A DNA stretch of 64,000 nt from Zelopaecilomyces penicillatus (lineage: Eukaryota > Ascomycota > Sordariomycetes > Hypocreales > Pseudodiploosporaceae), in the NCBI GenBank assembly GCA_005765155.1, contig VCCP01000005.1, positions 5,084,001 to 5,148,000 on the forward strand, given 5' to 3'. Shown here in pieces: positions 31,763 through 44,869 of this stretch; the stretch's first letter is position 1; the number at the start of each line of letters is the position of its first letter. Made by a program: the position numbers and the translations under genes. The notes under the pieces were generated by a model. It ran no database searches. It saw only the letters and a program-made list of their open reading frames with translations, and had not been told where the DNA came from.

Positions 31763-33247
31763 ACTGTCGTTGGTTGCTGAGCCCCAAGTTCCGTGGTTCA
31801 CTCATTGTTAGACATGTGTCCTAGGTAAATTCTCAATCCGATACTCTTTCATCTTAACTCTGATGTTGACTTTTCCATGGGCCGCTGAACAGAATGCTTC
31901 AGTAGCATCAAACAAGATGTCTGTCGGCTCACTCTCATCACCAAAAGTTCCCCTGAGGGGCTCATGAATCTGTCGACAAGTCCTCTGCTGATAGACGCTC
32001 TACGTGTACCTCTGTTTGGATTCACTGATTCTTGATAAACAATCTCTTTTTGCCTAGTAAGTTCAATATGTTCGCTTACCTACGTCTTACAAGTAACCTC
32101 ACTAATTCTGTACTGTACGATTGACAGGCGCAATCACGCCCAGTTCCTCACTGCATTTGAGGTCGGCTAGTATACGCCCAAGCAGCCGAGACCTTTTTTC
32201 CCCCGAATGATAGACAAGGTCTCAACTCTTCGCGCCGACTTTCTAGTAAAAAACTGGCGTCACCATGTCATTTCGTATGCTATAAACCAACTCGAGGTAC
32301 GGAGGCGATAAATGCCAGATGGACGGGTATTCGACGACGACGACAACTGTCAACTGGTCACTGATGATGAGTACGACTTTGTAAAGATTTCACACGTATC
32401 TATTCGACCACACTCAATAGTCAAAGCCGGATCTGGATCAGAAGAGCTGGTGCGTTATTTCATTTTCCTTGTTCTGCAATATTTCTTCTTCCAAGTCCAT
32501 CTTAATTTGGATGACATTTTCCCATTTCTCTCAACTCACTTGTGCTTCGCGCTTCACTTTTGTCTTTGCAAAAAATGCAATAACACCCCCCTACAATATC
32601 ATATTATATCAACATACTAATTGGGTTATTGCAGTAGATTGAACTCGGGTAACCGACTTTCCATGTTCTCAAAATATTCAACAATGGCATTGCTCATTTT
32701 ATCGATGGCGCTGACACAGACCGATCATGACATGAAGTAACGCTTAAATAATGCTTTCATCGAGGTTTTCAGTCTGTCCATCTTTATGGTACACCTATTC
32801 CGAAATCGCACTCATACATATAATATCAGGTCGTTTGAACCCGGCTACGGAGAGTTGTGCCCCTTATATAATTTAACAAACATCTAAACTGTTACCCAAA
32901 ACTCCACCCAAAATCCTCCCCTATCTCATTCCCCACTGAGACGCATGCAATGGCTAGTATTCCAAACTTAATACTCTATTGCCGGTGATAAAGTTTTTTA
33001 GCTTTTTTTTATTAACTTCAAAAATTGCAGTTGGGTTGGGTCCGAGATGTCTGGAACACCCTGTATTCAAGCTATTGACTTTCAAACTTCCCTCAACTGG
33101 TTCCCCAAATAATTTATTTTACTTGCTTTTTGATTTCTATCGCAGCTCTATTTACTTCTCTTGATCTGATTGATCCTACCCTCCAGTTTTATTATTCTCT
33201 ATTACTAGACGCATCCGTCGTCATTGATCAGTGACCATCCCCCCAAA
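31763..33247. other. Ambiguous coding-like tract then intergenic AT-rich DNA
   Basis: 31763-32470 contains the coding-like fragments noted for the preceding entry but no single supportable model. 32640-33247 is AT-rich with no gene and includes the promoter of the F-box-like gene. Confidence 0.3.
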
Positions 33248-34935
33248 ATGGCGTACTGGATGAAATTACCGGCTGAGATTCGCCAAATGATCCTTGACAT
33301 GGTGGCAGAGACATACAGCTTCTTGTTACAGCCATATGCCCGAGCTGGCTATGCGAGTTTCTGTCGGGAATGGCAGCTTTTCTTTGAATATCTGAATTTT
33401 CAGTACATTATTCTCGACCAAACGCGCATCCCAGACTCCCGCCGCTATTTTCGTGCCAAACATAGGCAAGGGTATCTTAAGAACCTGTTTCTCTGTGTGA
33501 AGCTTGAAAAGTACGACTGTGAGGTCTGTCATTTGCGTGAGAGTCCTGAAGAAATCAACAGGTACAGCAAAATACGATTTGCCCATCCATTGCTCTGAAT
33601 TGACTATGCTCGGCACTAACCTTGGTAGAAACAATATTGTTATTAGTGGAGCTGTCTGGAATATCCTGAATATCCTGTCGCGGTGGGAGAAACGCAATAT
33701 GGTCTTCCGACCTGGAGATTGGCAGCCGGGAGTGACGTTTGAGCTTGGTGTATACTCTCCAAGTGACTGTCAACACACTTTGAGCGATTTTAGCCGGTAT
33801 TTTGACATGCCGTTTCATGGTAGGAAAGACTTGGATGGCTTCTTTCGTTGTATAAACGAGGGTTTGGCCAATAGACGTTTGGGTGGACTCTTGAATGACC
33901 CACATCATGCTTGGGTAGATGGCCGTCGAATCGACGTAGCATTGGAACCTAGGCAACGCATAACGGGAACGTTTACTGTTTTGCCCAACGCCTCTGGATT
34001 CTCTCCCGCTTTCCCTAAAGTTCAGATTGTTTCGGATCTGCTTATCCGTCGACATTTTTACAGAAAGATTGCAGTTACTTCGTTGAGAGATCTTCTTCGC
34101 GATGCCTTTCCCTGTTTGCACAGGTTTCGCCATGAAATGTGGCATGATGTGAACCTAAATCAAAAGCTATCCAATGCAAAAGGTAAACTAATATAGCCAG
34201 TGAAATTTTGGGGGAATCGCAAACATGCTCGCTAACGAATTTATAGACTAGGCAGAACTAATAAAATCAGGATTGCCTAGTACCCTACGTCAACTCTACC
34301 TTTATGAGAATGCCAACAAATTCCTACACCCAGGACGAGTCGCCAACCGTCCATCCCACAGTCTGAGTAGAGCTCTCTCACAGTCCAGCATCAACCTATG
34401 GGTTTTATCTGCCGCTTTTCTAGTTGAAGCCAATGTATTCTTCTCCCGCTTCAGGTCAAACATGCTCTTAGATCCGGATATGAAGCCTTGGGAGAATCTT
34501 CGAGTACTAGGGCTAACATCATGCTTACTCTATCCTGGGGAGAGACCCTCTAAGATCAACGATCTACTTACTGCTGCGGGTCGAGCAGCTTGTTTGATGC
34601 CAAAACTTGAACTAATGGAATTATGGAACGCTGCAGCTGGAAATGTTTGTGTTTTTCGATATAAGTATAATACCAGAGCGCCTTTAATCACCTGGTCTAA
34701 TAATTGGAGTCCCAGGAGACGGTTTGAGTTGGATGATGGTGTAATTTGGCATTGGTCAAACTTACCAAGACAGCAAACGAATCCACGTTGCAGCATTACT
34801 GTCAAAGTAGATTGGATTCCATGGTCGAGCAATGAGGCATGCGCGTCTACTTCTTGGATTTTAAAACTTGAGACTGGTGTTGTTCAACGAGTGTCAAACT
34901 GGAAGATGAAGTCGTCAAGCAGTCGTTGCGGATAA
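33248..34935 (+). CDS. F-box-like protein of a fungal lineage-specific family, 3 exons, 515 aa
   Basis: Exons 33248-33561, 33629-34182 and 34256-34935 splice to 515 aa. The N-terminus MAYWMKLPAEIRQMILDMV is a classic fungal F-box start (LPxEIRxxIL). Junction 1 is AG|A (R), junction 2 G|AA (E), both keeping the frame. The rest has no repeat pattern that I can identify, but it contains blocks common to hypocrealean F-box paralogs (DUF6546-like): LPSTLRQLYLYENANKF, NLWVLSAAFLVEANVFF, WENLRVLGLTSCLL, AAGRAACLMPKLELMELWN. By family it would be an SCF substrate-recognition subunit. Its substrate is unknown. Such families expand and decay quickly; this copy looks intact. Confidence 0.75.
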
Positions 34936-36117
34936 TAGACATATCACGGGAAATGCCCATATTCCTAATGCATTGTGAGGCTGCGCCGAGACAATTCATC
35001 GTAGAGCTATCTCTTGAGTGAGCTTCAAAAAGCGATGATGTCGAGTTGTTTCTTGAAGCAACAAACATGTATATATTCCAATTTGATCCATTACGGTGCA
35101 TCGACCTTTGATAAGCACTTGAAATATTATATATTACGGGAAGGTACGGGTGCAGTCCGGGTGCAGAAAAAATATCAACAGTTCCTATCTCGCTTTGTCC
35201 ACCTGAACCACGCTGAATCTCGGCCAGCAATCTCATCCAGCACGCTGTTGCAGAGGAATGCTGTCTAGTGATGCAGAGAGATAAGAAGTGAAGAGTCCAA
35301 TCATCAAATCACAAAAACACACATGAAGTGAAAATAGGGATTCAAGATTCAAACTAAACCGAATTATTCAGGGCATCAGTAAGGGGAGGGTCAAATGTCC
35401 AGAGCTTAAATATCTGGCATATCAGAGACAGCTCGGACCCAACCCAGCTGCAATTTCGAGGTTAATGGAAAACCCAAAAAGATTAGCACCTATAATGATG
35501 TATTAAGTTTGATATATTAGCCATTATATGCATCTCTGTGGGGAATGACTTGAGGGACGATTCTAGGTCGAGTCAGAGCCAGCGCCCCATCCTCATTGAG
35601 ATTTGCTCTGCTCCCGCCTCGACACAATACTCATTCGCCTCTCAACAGTTTCTTCTTGGCTGGAAAAAAAACTGACACGGCACCATGGATGGATAGACGG
35701 TCACAGAGCACCAATATGGCGAGCCATCGTTGCCCGCACAGTCATCACAGCATGTAGAGGGGCCGTAATCTTCAGGCTGAGACTTCTTTGGGCAGCTATA
35801 TTCTCTGCAATAGCGATTATATTTATAGCATTACTTTCGATAGCGATTCGCATACCATAAAACGACAGACAGACACAGAAGAAAGATGGCTACTCGAAGA
35901 AGCCTTGGTGTGCAGCAGGTGCAAATCTTTTCAATCCAATATCATTGCCTGCGGGTCGTCAATGGGTATCTGCCCCATATCTGACCTTGACGACTATTAT
36001 CTTTATGAATCATTTAAATGTTATTATCTATTTAAAGTCTTGGTTGGTGTGGCTAATGCCGCGGGAATATGCTGCTTGAGGTATAACTCTGGGAACATGT
36101 GAAATTCGCAAGTAATT

Positions 36118-36240
36118 GCTGGATATTGCTGGATATTGCCAATCATTGCTAGATTTTCCAGATATTGCTGGACATTACCAGACATTGCTAGATATTCAGA
36201 TATTACTGGATATTGCTAGTCATTGCTAGATATTACCGAA
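36118..36240 (+). repeat. Degenerate minisatellite, about 11-bp unit (GATATTGCTGG-like)
   Basis: At least nine imperfect copies of TGCTGGATATT / TGCTAGATATT / TACCAGACATT follow one another with small spacing changes. Related motifs recur near 50545-50600 (opposite orientation, CAATGTCCAACAATGTCC) and 52130-52205 (AGATATCTAGCAATTC). Confidence 0.7.
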
Positions 36241-36243
36241 TCA

Positions 36244-36363
36244 CGCTGGCTACTTAAACCCTGTCGAAAACTTGATTGTCTACTTGAAGTCCGGTTTCTC
36301 TACTACTCACTCTGTTGGTGTTAATGTCCGTCTGGTGAGGTTTTATGCTAGAAACAATTGAGA
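36244..36363 (+). pseudogene. Possible transposase relic (DDE third-acid region)
   Basis: One frame reads GYLNPVENLIVYLKS and remains open for about 39 codons to a stop at 36361-36363. NPVEN recalls the LNPIEN block that carries the last catalytic acid in Tc1/mariner-type DDE transposases. The match is short and nothing upstream or downstream supports it, so it may be chance. Confidence 0.25.
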
Positions 36364-37853
36364 TCCATTTGGCCGACGGGTAGTTGTATTGGCTCTTGTG
36401 TTGTCGTGAACTGAAAATGCGCCCATCTAGTATCCATCCATGATTTGCATGTGATAGCGGACTGTAAAGAGATTGTACCGCTTATACTTCACTGAGTAGC
36501 TTCACTGGCTGCACTGATGATGTTTGTACCGCTGAAATTTCTCCCAATAGTTTCTGTCACATGATGTGAGATCCAATGTGATCTATTTCCGTTATGATCG
36601 CCATCTTTGCTGAATATTGCCCGATGAATGGCCATTAGTTGAGCGAAACCGTTGATTAAAATCATCAGTTCTGCTCTCCATGCCCCATACGAACACCAAT
36701 GATCCACCAATCTGTGTCTCTATAGCCGGGCAGCCATGCCATTCTGACCAACGAGTCATGGCCTGCAATCTGCAATCTGCAACACCCACAACCCATCACC
36801 AACTTTGGGTATATGTACGGATGTGATATCAGAAAGCCACTTATCATTATAGCTGCACTGCACAAGATACACCATCGTCCATCCATCCCACGCCGACGGC
36901 GGGCCGATGCAACGTTGACATAGCAAGTCTGTCAGGCCCAACGTGCTGACCCCGTTCTAGTCATCCCCCACGTTGCAAGCCTTTATTTGGGTCCGTCTCA
37001 CGGCGTAGCACCATCCACGCTAGGTGCTGTATCCCGCCCGCTAAATGGAGCTCTAGCAGAGCTTCTAGGGCGCCCTGTTAGACTTCCCAGTCACCTAGCC
37101 AAAAGGCCTGCCAGCCTCCAATTTTTGCAACCTTGACCCCAATTCTGCCATCGGGCTTTTTCTCCACCCCCACAGTCCACAGTCAGTCGATATCCCTCCC
37201 TTGCCCCCTCCCCTTGCTGCCCGCACTCCAACGCCAGGGCCAGACCGGGCGAATGAACACGATACGATACGGGGGGGCACAAGCCATTCGATACCCACCG
37301 TACAAGATCCTCGTACGGGCAAAGCTTCATGTTGGTCAACGATTGGCGTTCCTCCTTGGCCCGGGTCTAGCTCGACGCCCCCGGCCGAATCTCCGTTTGC
37401 TGCAGAGCTTTATCCCTGAAAGCTGGAGTGAGATCTGACTGTGCTGATAGGTGGAAGAAGAAGCAGCAGCAGCGACCACATGGATGGAGGAAATGTAAAA
37501 AACGAACGGACCAACACCTTCTGGATCCCTCAAAACGTTGCGCGACTCCGCTCGGCTAACCCCCATCCCCATCCCACTCTATCTTGGGGGGTGGGAGTGG
37601 TGGTGTCACTCTTCTTTAATAGATCGGCTCCTGGCTCTCTTTCCAAGCTCTGGTTCTGCCTTTTCCCCAATTCCGCAATGACCACAAGTGTCAGGTTCAA
37701 TTCCATGGCATAGCCGAGTCTTGATTCTCACCAGTTCGACAGCCAAGACATTGAAATAGCCAAGCCGCCAGGCGCTATCCAGATCATCCCGTCCTTGGCA
37801 ACACACCATACAACCGATCGCCAAGTCCGCCACCCCCCAGCTTTGATCTCACC

Positions 37854-39576
37854 ATGGCTGGCGCCGACCTCACCCGCGGTGACACCAACGCCGGCGACTC
37901 GGTCCACGATGTCAAGAAACATCACCACATCGAGGCGGATGCCGAAATCGTCGAGGCGATCCGCGCTGAGCACGACCTCACGTTTTCTCAGGCGCTCAAG
38001 CTGTACCCCAAGGCGATAGGATGGTCGGCCTATGTGTCGATTGGTGTTATTATGCTGGCGTTTGATCCGCAGCTGATTGGCAATTTGTACTCGACGCCGC
38101 AGTTTGCGCGAGACTTTGGACATCTCTACAAGGGTGAAGTAAGTGGATTGATGATATAACTACTAAGATGTCCTTTCTAACCACGAGCCTTTGTAGTACC
38201 TCATCGATGCATCATGGCAGACTGGCCTTTCCATGGGCAACCCCGTCGGCCAGGTCGTGGGCGCCATCTTCGCCGCCTACCCGATGGACCGTTACGGCCG
38301 CAAAATCACCTTTTCCATCTGCGTTTTCCTCGTCGCCGCCATCGTCTTCATCCAATTCTTCGCGCAATCGCTTACCATCCTTCTCGTTGGAGAGCTGCTC
38401 GCCGGCCTCGTGCTCGGCATGTTCGTCGTCATCGCCCCTGCGTATGCCTCCGAAGTCTGTCCTACCGCGCTCCGTGGTCACCTCACCTCATTCGTCAACC
38501 TCTGCTTCGTCGCAGGACAGCTGCTCGCCAACGGCGTCTGCAACGGCACCTCAAAACTCAACAATCACTGGGCCTACAAGATCCCTTTTCTGCTGCAGTG
38601 GTTTTGGATTCTCGTCATCCTCCCCGGTATGCTCTTCATCCCCGAGAGTCCTTGGTGGCTCGTGCGAAAGGATCGACTGCAGGATGCGGAAAAGTCGCTG
38701 CGAAGACTGGCGTCTCCTCAAGTGAACATTGCGGCAACTCTAGCGTTCATCGCTGAGACGGACCGACTTGAGCAGGAACTAGAGGCAGGAAGCACGTACA
38801 TGGACTGCTTTAAAGGATCCAACTGGCGCCGAACGGAAATCTCAATTGGTGTGTACTGCACGCAGGTTCTAAGCGGCATTTACCTCATCAACTATGGCAC
38901 CTTTTTCTTCCAGCAGGCTGGCCTTCCTACTGCGCGTGCTTTTGACATGTCCGTGGGCTTTTTGGGTAAGCAATCTGTGGATCTAACGTTGAAAATGGTC
39001 ACTAATTCATAACCCACAGCTGTTGGATTCTTTGGCACATTAGTTTCTTGGGGGCTGATGATCAAGTTTGGTCGTCGCACTCTCTTCAACAGCGGTTTGG
39101 CCATGCTCGTGTTTCTCCAACTCCTCATCGGCATCCTCGATTGTATTCCCGGCCGTCCTAGTGGAGCCATCTGGGCAGAGTCCGCTCTCATGCTTGTATG
39201 GAACTTCTTCTACGATATTTCAGTTGGCCCAGTATGCTTCGTTCTCCTTGGTGAGTGCTCTGCGACACGAGTCCGCGCCAAGACTATTGCTGTCGCGACG
39301 GCTGCGCAGGGTACCCTGGGTATTGTGATGACGGTGGCGATTCCCTACATGATTAGCCCAGAGGAGGCCAACTTGCAGGGTAAGCTGGGCTTCTTCTTTG
39401 GTGGTCTGGCTGCCATTTGTCTGGTGTGGGCGTACTTTCGTGTACCAGAGACAATGGGCCGCAGTTTCGAGGAGTTGGATCTCTTGTTTGATAAGCGTGT
39501 TCCTGCGAGGCAGTTTAAGAACTACAAGCTGGATGATGCCATATCTGTGCCGGCGGAGGGCTCCAAGGGAGCGTGA
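37854..39576 (+). CDS. MFS sugar (alpha-glucoside/hexose-type) transporter, 3 exons, 536 aa
   Basis: Exons 37854-38138, 38197-38965 and 39020-39576 splice to 536 aa. About twelve membrane helices are visible. Sugar-porter motifs are present: PMDRYGRK after helix 2, PESPWWLV (PESPR variant) at the end of the first half, FGRRTL in the second half, and PETMGRSFEELDLLF at the C-terminal side of helix 12. The N-terminal cytosolic region is short and His-rich (VKKHHHIEADAE). Junctions restore KGE|YLIDASWQTG and GFLG|AVGFFG. By family it is a plasma-membrane proton-coupled importer, most like fungal maltose/alpha-glucoside permeases, though the sugar cannot be assigned. No glycoside hydrolase neighbour is present. 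Confidence 0.92.
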
Positions 39577-40317
39577 GCGGACTATGTTAAGCAAACCAGT
39601 AATGGAGTAATTTTAATAGTCAATACCAGCGCACATATGATGACAATGCCGTCATAACCTTAACTAAACATTGAGTTCTAGGATGTGACTTCTACAGTCT
39701 TCCAACTTCCATCTACCGAGTGAGTCATGTATCCCAATTGGACGGACCTTGGAGGGTGATCGGACTCCGGAGCAGGGTGCCGGTAGAATGGTGGGGTACG
39801 AACCCCGCCTACGAGACCCCCCCAATTCCGTGTTCCGGAGCGGCACACAGCGATGGCAGCGGGCATCCACAGTGGGCAATAGTGGGCATCAGCGGACAAC
39901 TTATAGTGGAGGTTCAGTGGGTGGAGTGGAGTAGCGAGAGGTGAACGGCACCTCACCGTAAAAATTTCTGCAGCCAAACAGCCCACCCCAATCTTTTTGC
40001 GCAGGACTTCCATCGTTTTGCATCTCCATTGACCCCAAATCTGCTCAACCTCCACCTTCCACCCGTCCTACTCTCTCGACCCTCGACACCCGCGCACACG
40101 CAGCCTCCACGCACAGATTGCGCGCGCGCGCCGCACAGCATGTTATAGCAGCCAAGAGCACGGCGGGCATTCGAGACGAACTGGAGCTTGCCTTGATCCC
40201 TTCGCTGAGCCAGCCGATCCCCGACCACCTAAAGCGAACGAAAGACACACAGTCCAGACCCCACCATCCTGCTCCGACTGACTCTCTCGGCATTCATTTC
40301 TCTGTGCGACGCCAGCG
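39577..40317. other. Intergenic, RPC1 promoter and leader
   Basis: No gene is supported. Just before the RPC1 ATG there is a long pyrimidine/CA-rich leader with ACACGCGCGC-type sequence near 40095-40135. Confidence 0.5.
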
Positions 40318-43300
40318 ATGGCGAACTCGACGGATGGCCCGGTCAAGCAGCAGCTTGTAGATAAGCTGCCAAAGCGCTTCCGGGGTATCAAGTTTGGCAT
40401 CCAGTGAGCATTCTTGTCTGCGCGGTTCACTACAATTGGGTGGTGTGGTTTTGTTAACCTCTTGCTCCTCTTCCAGGTCCAATCAAGACATTGCAAACCA
40501 GGCAGCCGTTGAAGTCTCCGATCGACTACTTTACGACATTGAGAACAATCGCGCCCCGTATCGCCATGGCCCTCTCGATTCTCGACTGGTGAGATAGGTC
40601 TCTCAAGACAAGCGCTAGCAGCCGAATGAATGTCAAAGATGCTAACGCGATATCGTGGTTACTAGGGCACCTCGAGCAAGACGGGAAAATGTTCGACATG
40701 TCAGGAATCCCTTCAGAACTGTATCGGCCACTTTGGCTATGTCAAGCTTCCACTGCCGGCGTTCCACATAGGTTATTTGCGGTTTGTCATGAGGATTTTG
40801 CAAAATATTTGCAAGGTACGTGTCGTCGCGCAAGCCATAGGGAAAGCCTTCAATATTGACTCACTTGTTGCTCTAGGACTGCGGGCGCGTTCTTCTCGAA
40901 GAACACGTTAGGAGAGCCTATCTCAAGGACTACCGGCGGCCAATTGATAACCTTCGACGAGTGCAGATCGCCAAGAGGATGAATGAGGAGTGTCGAAAAG
41001 TCAAAACTTGCCCATACTGTGGCTGCCTCAACGGACAGATCCGCAAGATTGGTGTCCTTAAGCTCGCTCACGACAAATTCTCATTCTACAACAAGTCCAC
41101 TGCCGCTAAGAAGGTGCCTCCTGAGAGCAAGTTGAAGTTTGACAAGTCGTTCGACGAAGCTCGCCGCGAGAATCCCGAGCTTGACAAACATATCCGCAAA
41201 GCCATGGAAGATCTCAACCCGCTCCGTGTCCTTAACCTATTCAAGAATATCAGCGCGACCGATTGTGAGCTTCTGGGCCTGGATCCAAACGAGGGCCGTC
41301 CTGAGATGTTTATCTGGCAGTTTCTCCCGGCTCCTCCCGTTTGTATTCGACCTTCAGTTGCGCAGGACAATGCTAGCAACGAGGATGATCTAACCACAAA
41401 ACTTGCCGATATTGTATGGGTGAGCGGCATGATTCGCTCGGCGCTGCAAAAGGGCTCTCCCATTCAAACTATCATGGAGCAGTGGGAATATCTTCAAACT
41501 CAGGTTGCCATGTATGTCAACAGTGATGTGCCAGGCCTGCAGCAGCCTGGCTTTGGAAAATCAACAAGAGGTTTCTGCCAGCGTCTCAAGGGAAAGCAAG
41601 GTCGATTCCGTGGTAATCTGTCCGGAAAGCGAGTCGACTTCTCCGGCCGAACTGTCATCTCCCCAGATCCGAACCTTGGAATCGACCAGGTCGCTGTGCC
41701 ACAGCTTGTGGCCAAGAACTTGACCTATCCAGAAAGGGTTCAGCGACAAAATATTGACAAGCTGCGACAGTGCGTTAGAAATGGCCCTAATGTATGGCCG
41801 GGAGCTCAGGGACTCATCAAGAAGGATGATGGAGGGTACAAGGTCTCTCTCAAATTCGGAAACCGAGAATACGCCGCCCGGGATCTTACCTATGGTGATA
41901 TTGTTGAACGACATTTGGAGGACGGCGATATCGTGCTATTCAATCGACAGCCGTCACTGCACAAGCTCAGTATCATGAGCCATTTGGTCAAGGTTCGTCC
42001 ATGGAAAACGTTTCGACTCAACGAGTGCGTCTGCAATCCATACAATGCCGATTTTGACGGTGATGAGATGAATCTGCACGTACCGCAGACAGAGGAGGCT
42101 CGTGCCGAGGCCATCAACCTGATGGGAGTCAAGTACAACCTCTCGACGCCCAAGGATGGACAGCCCATCATTGCAGCGACCCAAGATTTCATCACGGCTG
42201 CTTTTGTTCTCAGTAACAAAGATCGTTTCTTTGATCGAAAGTCATTCACACTCATGTGTATGGGTATGCTGGATGGCACGACGCATTTGGATCTTCCTCC
42301 TCCAGCAATTGTCGCACCGAGCCAGTTGTGGACCGGCAAACAATTATTCAATGTGCTGATGCGACCGAATAAATCATCGCAAGTCAAGGTGAATATTGAT
42401 GCCAAATGCAAGACGTACAAAGCTCGTCCGGGCCAGTTTCCTGACATGGACCCTAATGATGCATACCTCGTGGTTCGAAATTCAGAAGTCATGTGCGGTC
42501 TTATGGACAAGTCGACAGTGGGTTCAGGCAAGAAGGATTCTATCTTCTACGTGATGCTCCGAGATTTTGGCCCAGACGCAGCCGTCCACGCAATCAATCG
42601 ATTAGCGAAGCTATGCGCCAGATACTTAACTACTCAGGGCTTCTCCATTGGCGTGGGTGACGTGTATCCCACCGAGAGCCTCAAGAGAGAAAAGGAAAAC
42701 CTCGTGACCGTCGCATACCAAAAGTCTGATGAACTCATTGAAACATTCAAAGCTGGAAAGCTGGAAAAGGCGCCTGGTTGCAACATGGAACAGACACTGG
42801 AAAACGCAATTTCTGGAATTCTCAGCAAGGTCCGTCAACAGGCTGGTGACTATTGTATCGACACGCTGAGTCGCAACAACGCACCGCTCATCATGGCCCA
42901 GTCTGGTTCCAAGGGTTCCCATATCAACGTCGCTCAGATGGTGGCCCTAGTCGGGCAGCAAATCATCGGTGGACAGCGAGTGCCGGATGGTTTCCAGGAT
43001 CGCAGTTTGCCACACTTTCACAAGAATGCTCGTCAACCCCCTTCAAAGGGTTTCGTGAAGAACAGTTTCTACTCGGGTCTAGTGCCTACAGAATTCCTTT
43101 TCCACGCCATTTCTGGTAGAGAAGGTCTTGTCGATACTGCTGTCAAAACGGCCGAGACTGGTTACATGTCGCGTCGATTGATGAAGTCTCTGGAGGATCT
43201 CTCTACGCAATATGACGACACTGTCCGGACGTCTGGCGGAACTGTTGTGCAGTTTCAGTTCGGTGCAGATAAACTCGATCCAGTAGATATGGAGGGTTCA

Positions 43301-44869
43301 GGTGCACCTGTGCATTTTGTGCGAACTTGGAACCATGCTGAAGCCTTGACCTGGGACAATAGCGAGTCATCGTTAACGCCTAATGGAGTTGTGGCATTTT
43401 GCGAGTCTATTCTGGCAACGGAGCGCAAACGATATCCACGAAAAGGACTCTTGCACGGCGAGCCGCTTGACTATGAAGACAACACGGACTACGGCATTGA
43501 CGAACATGAAAGTGGACGCAAGTTTCTCAAGGAGATTGAGGCATTTGTCGGCACCTTGGTAACGAAAATGACCAGAGTAAGGCAGCTTGCTGGTTTACAA
43601 GGTGACGAGATTGGCCAAGGCTTGGGGCAAGACCACGCAGACCGAACTGCTAAAGTTTCCGCGACCACATTGAGACTATTTATCAGAATGTGTCTTGAGA
43701 AATACAAGCGAGCACAGACTGAGCCCGGTCATGCTGTCGGAGCCGTTGGAGCACAGTCTATTGGTGAACCCGGCACCCAGATGACGTTGAAGACTTTCCA
43801 TTTTGCTGGTGTCGCAGGAATGAGTATTACACAGGGTGTACCCCGAATCAAGGAGATTATTAATGCATCAAAAACTATCAGTACACCGGTCATCAAATGT
43901 CCGTTACTGAACGACAAGGCCATGGAGGCGGCGAGAGTTGTCAAGGGCCGAATTGAAAAGACTTATATATCCGACGTGCTCAGCTACATCGAGGACGAGT
44001 GGCGCGCTGATGAAGGCAACGTGGTTTTACGAATTGATACAAAGGCGCTCTCAGATATGCAGTTGGATACCGGCGTTTACGGCATTGCGCAGGCTATTTG
44101 CAAGCAACGCAAATACAAGATTCAGCAGGAAGACATTTCCATTAGCGGCGACCGCATTATTGTTCGTGTCCGAGATGTTGGCGAAACGGCGGCGAAACGA
44201 GCGACCAGGAGCAAGACGTCAACCGACGAAGCTGGAGATATGCTTCTCCGAGCTAATTTCCTCCGCCGGGTGCTTCCCACGGTGCCAATTTGTGGTTATC
44301 CAGAAACTACACGAGCAATTATTGAAACATCAGAGGAAATGACGTACCGAGTTTTGGTGGAAGGCTACGGACTTCGCTCCTGCATGATCACAGAAGGTGT
44401 GGAAGGCACCAAGACAGCAAGCAACAGCGTAATGGAAAACCTCGACGTCCTCGGCATCGAAGCCGCCCGAACCACCATCGCCAATGAAATTGACGACGTC
44501 ATGGGATACATGGGCATCGACCCTCGACACATGGAGCTTCTCGCCGACGTCATGACATACAAGGGCGAAGTCCTAGGCATTACACGATTCGGTCTCTCCA
44601 AGATGCGCGACAGTGTACTGCACTTGGCGTCGTTTGAAAAGACGCCCGATCACTTGTTTGACGCCGCCGCGGGGATGAAACTGGACCATGTGGAGGGCGT
44701 GAGTGAGAGTATCATTATGGGACAGACGATGGGGGTGGGGACGGGGGCGTTTCAGGTGGTGAGGAGGTTGGGGATTCGGCCGCGGGAGTTGGGGCAGAAG
44801 AGTACGGTGTTTGAGGATGCATGGGGGGCGGAGGTGTTGAGGAAGAAGAATGCGAGGAGGAGGGTGTGA
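40318..44869 (+). CDS. RPC1: RNA polymerase III largest subunit, 4 exons, 1446 aa
   Basis: Exons 40318-40403, 40477-40588, 40666-40815 and 40877-44869 splice to 1446 aa, the normal length of RPC160/RPO31. The first three introns fall early and were placed by restoring IQSNQDIANQAAVEVSDR and CSTCQESLQNCIGHFGYVKL. That last segment is the N-terminal zinc site (CxxC..CxxH), with a second CPYCGC site downstream. The catalytic motif NADFDGDEMN begins near residue 506, providing the three Asp that hold Mg. The trigger-loop/bridge region GEPGTQMTLKTFHFAGVAG is complete. The Pol III type is shown by the absence of a heptad C-terminal domain and by the C-terminal jaw/foot sequence ending ..LGQKSTVFEDAWG. 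It transcribes tRNA and 5S genes in the nucleus. Confidence 0.97.

Larger units (their letters stand above)
34936..37853. other. Gene-poor region of 2.9 kb
   Basis: No supported gene. It contains a degenerate minisatellite (36118-36240), a short transposase-like fragment (36244-36363), and the long promoter/leader of the sugar transporter (37.4-37.85 kb, with GC-rich and C-rich runs). Frames around 35.6-36.1 kb and 37.1-37.8 kb are short and unsupported. Confidence 0.5.

Noticed and set aside
36118..36240. CRISPR-like array
   Set aside because: Units are about 11 bp, degenerate and without spacers, in a fungal nuclear genome; it is a minisatellite.
41086..41463. Minus-strand frame inside RPC1
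   Set aside because: Antisense to conserved RPC1 codons; not independent.
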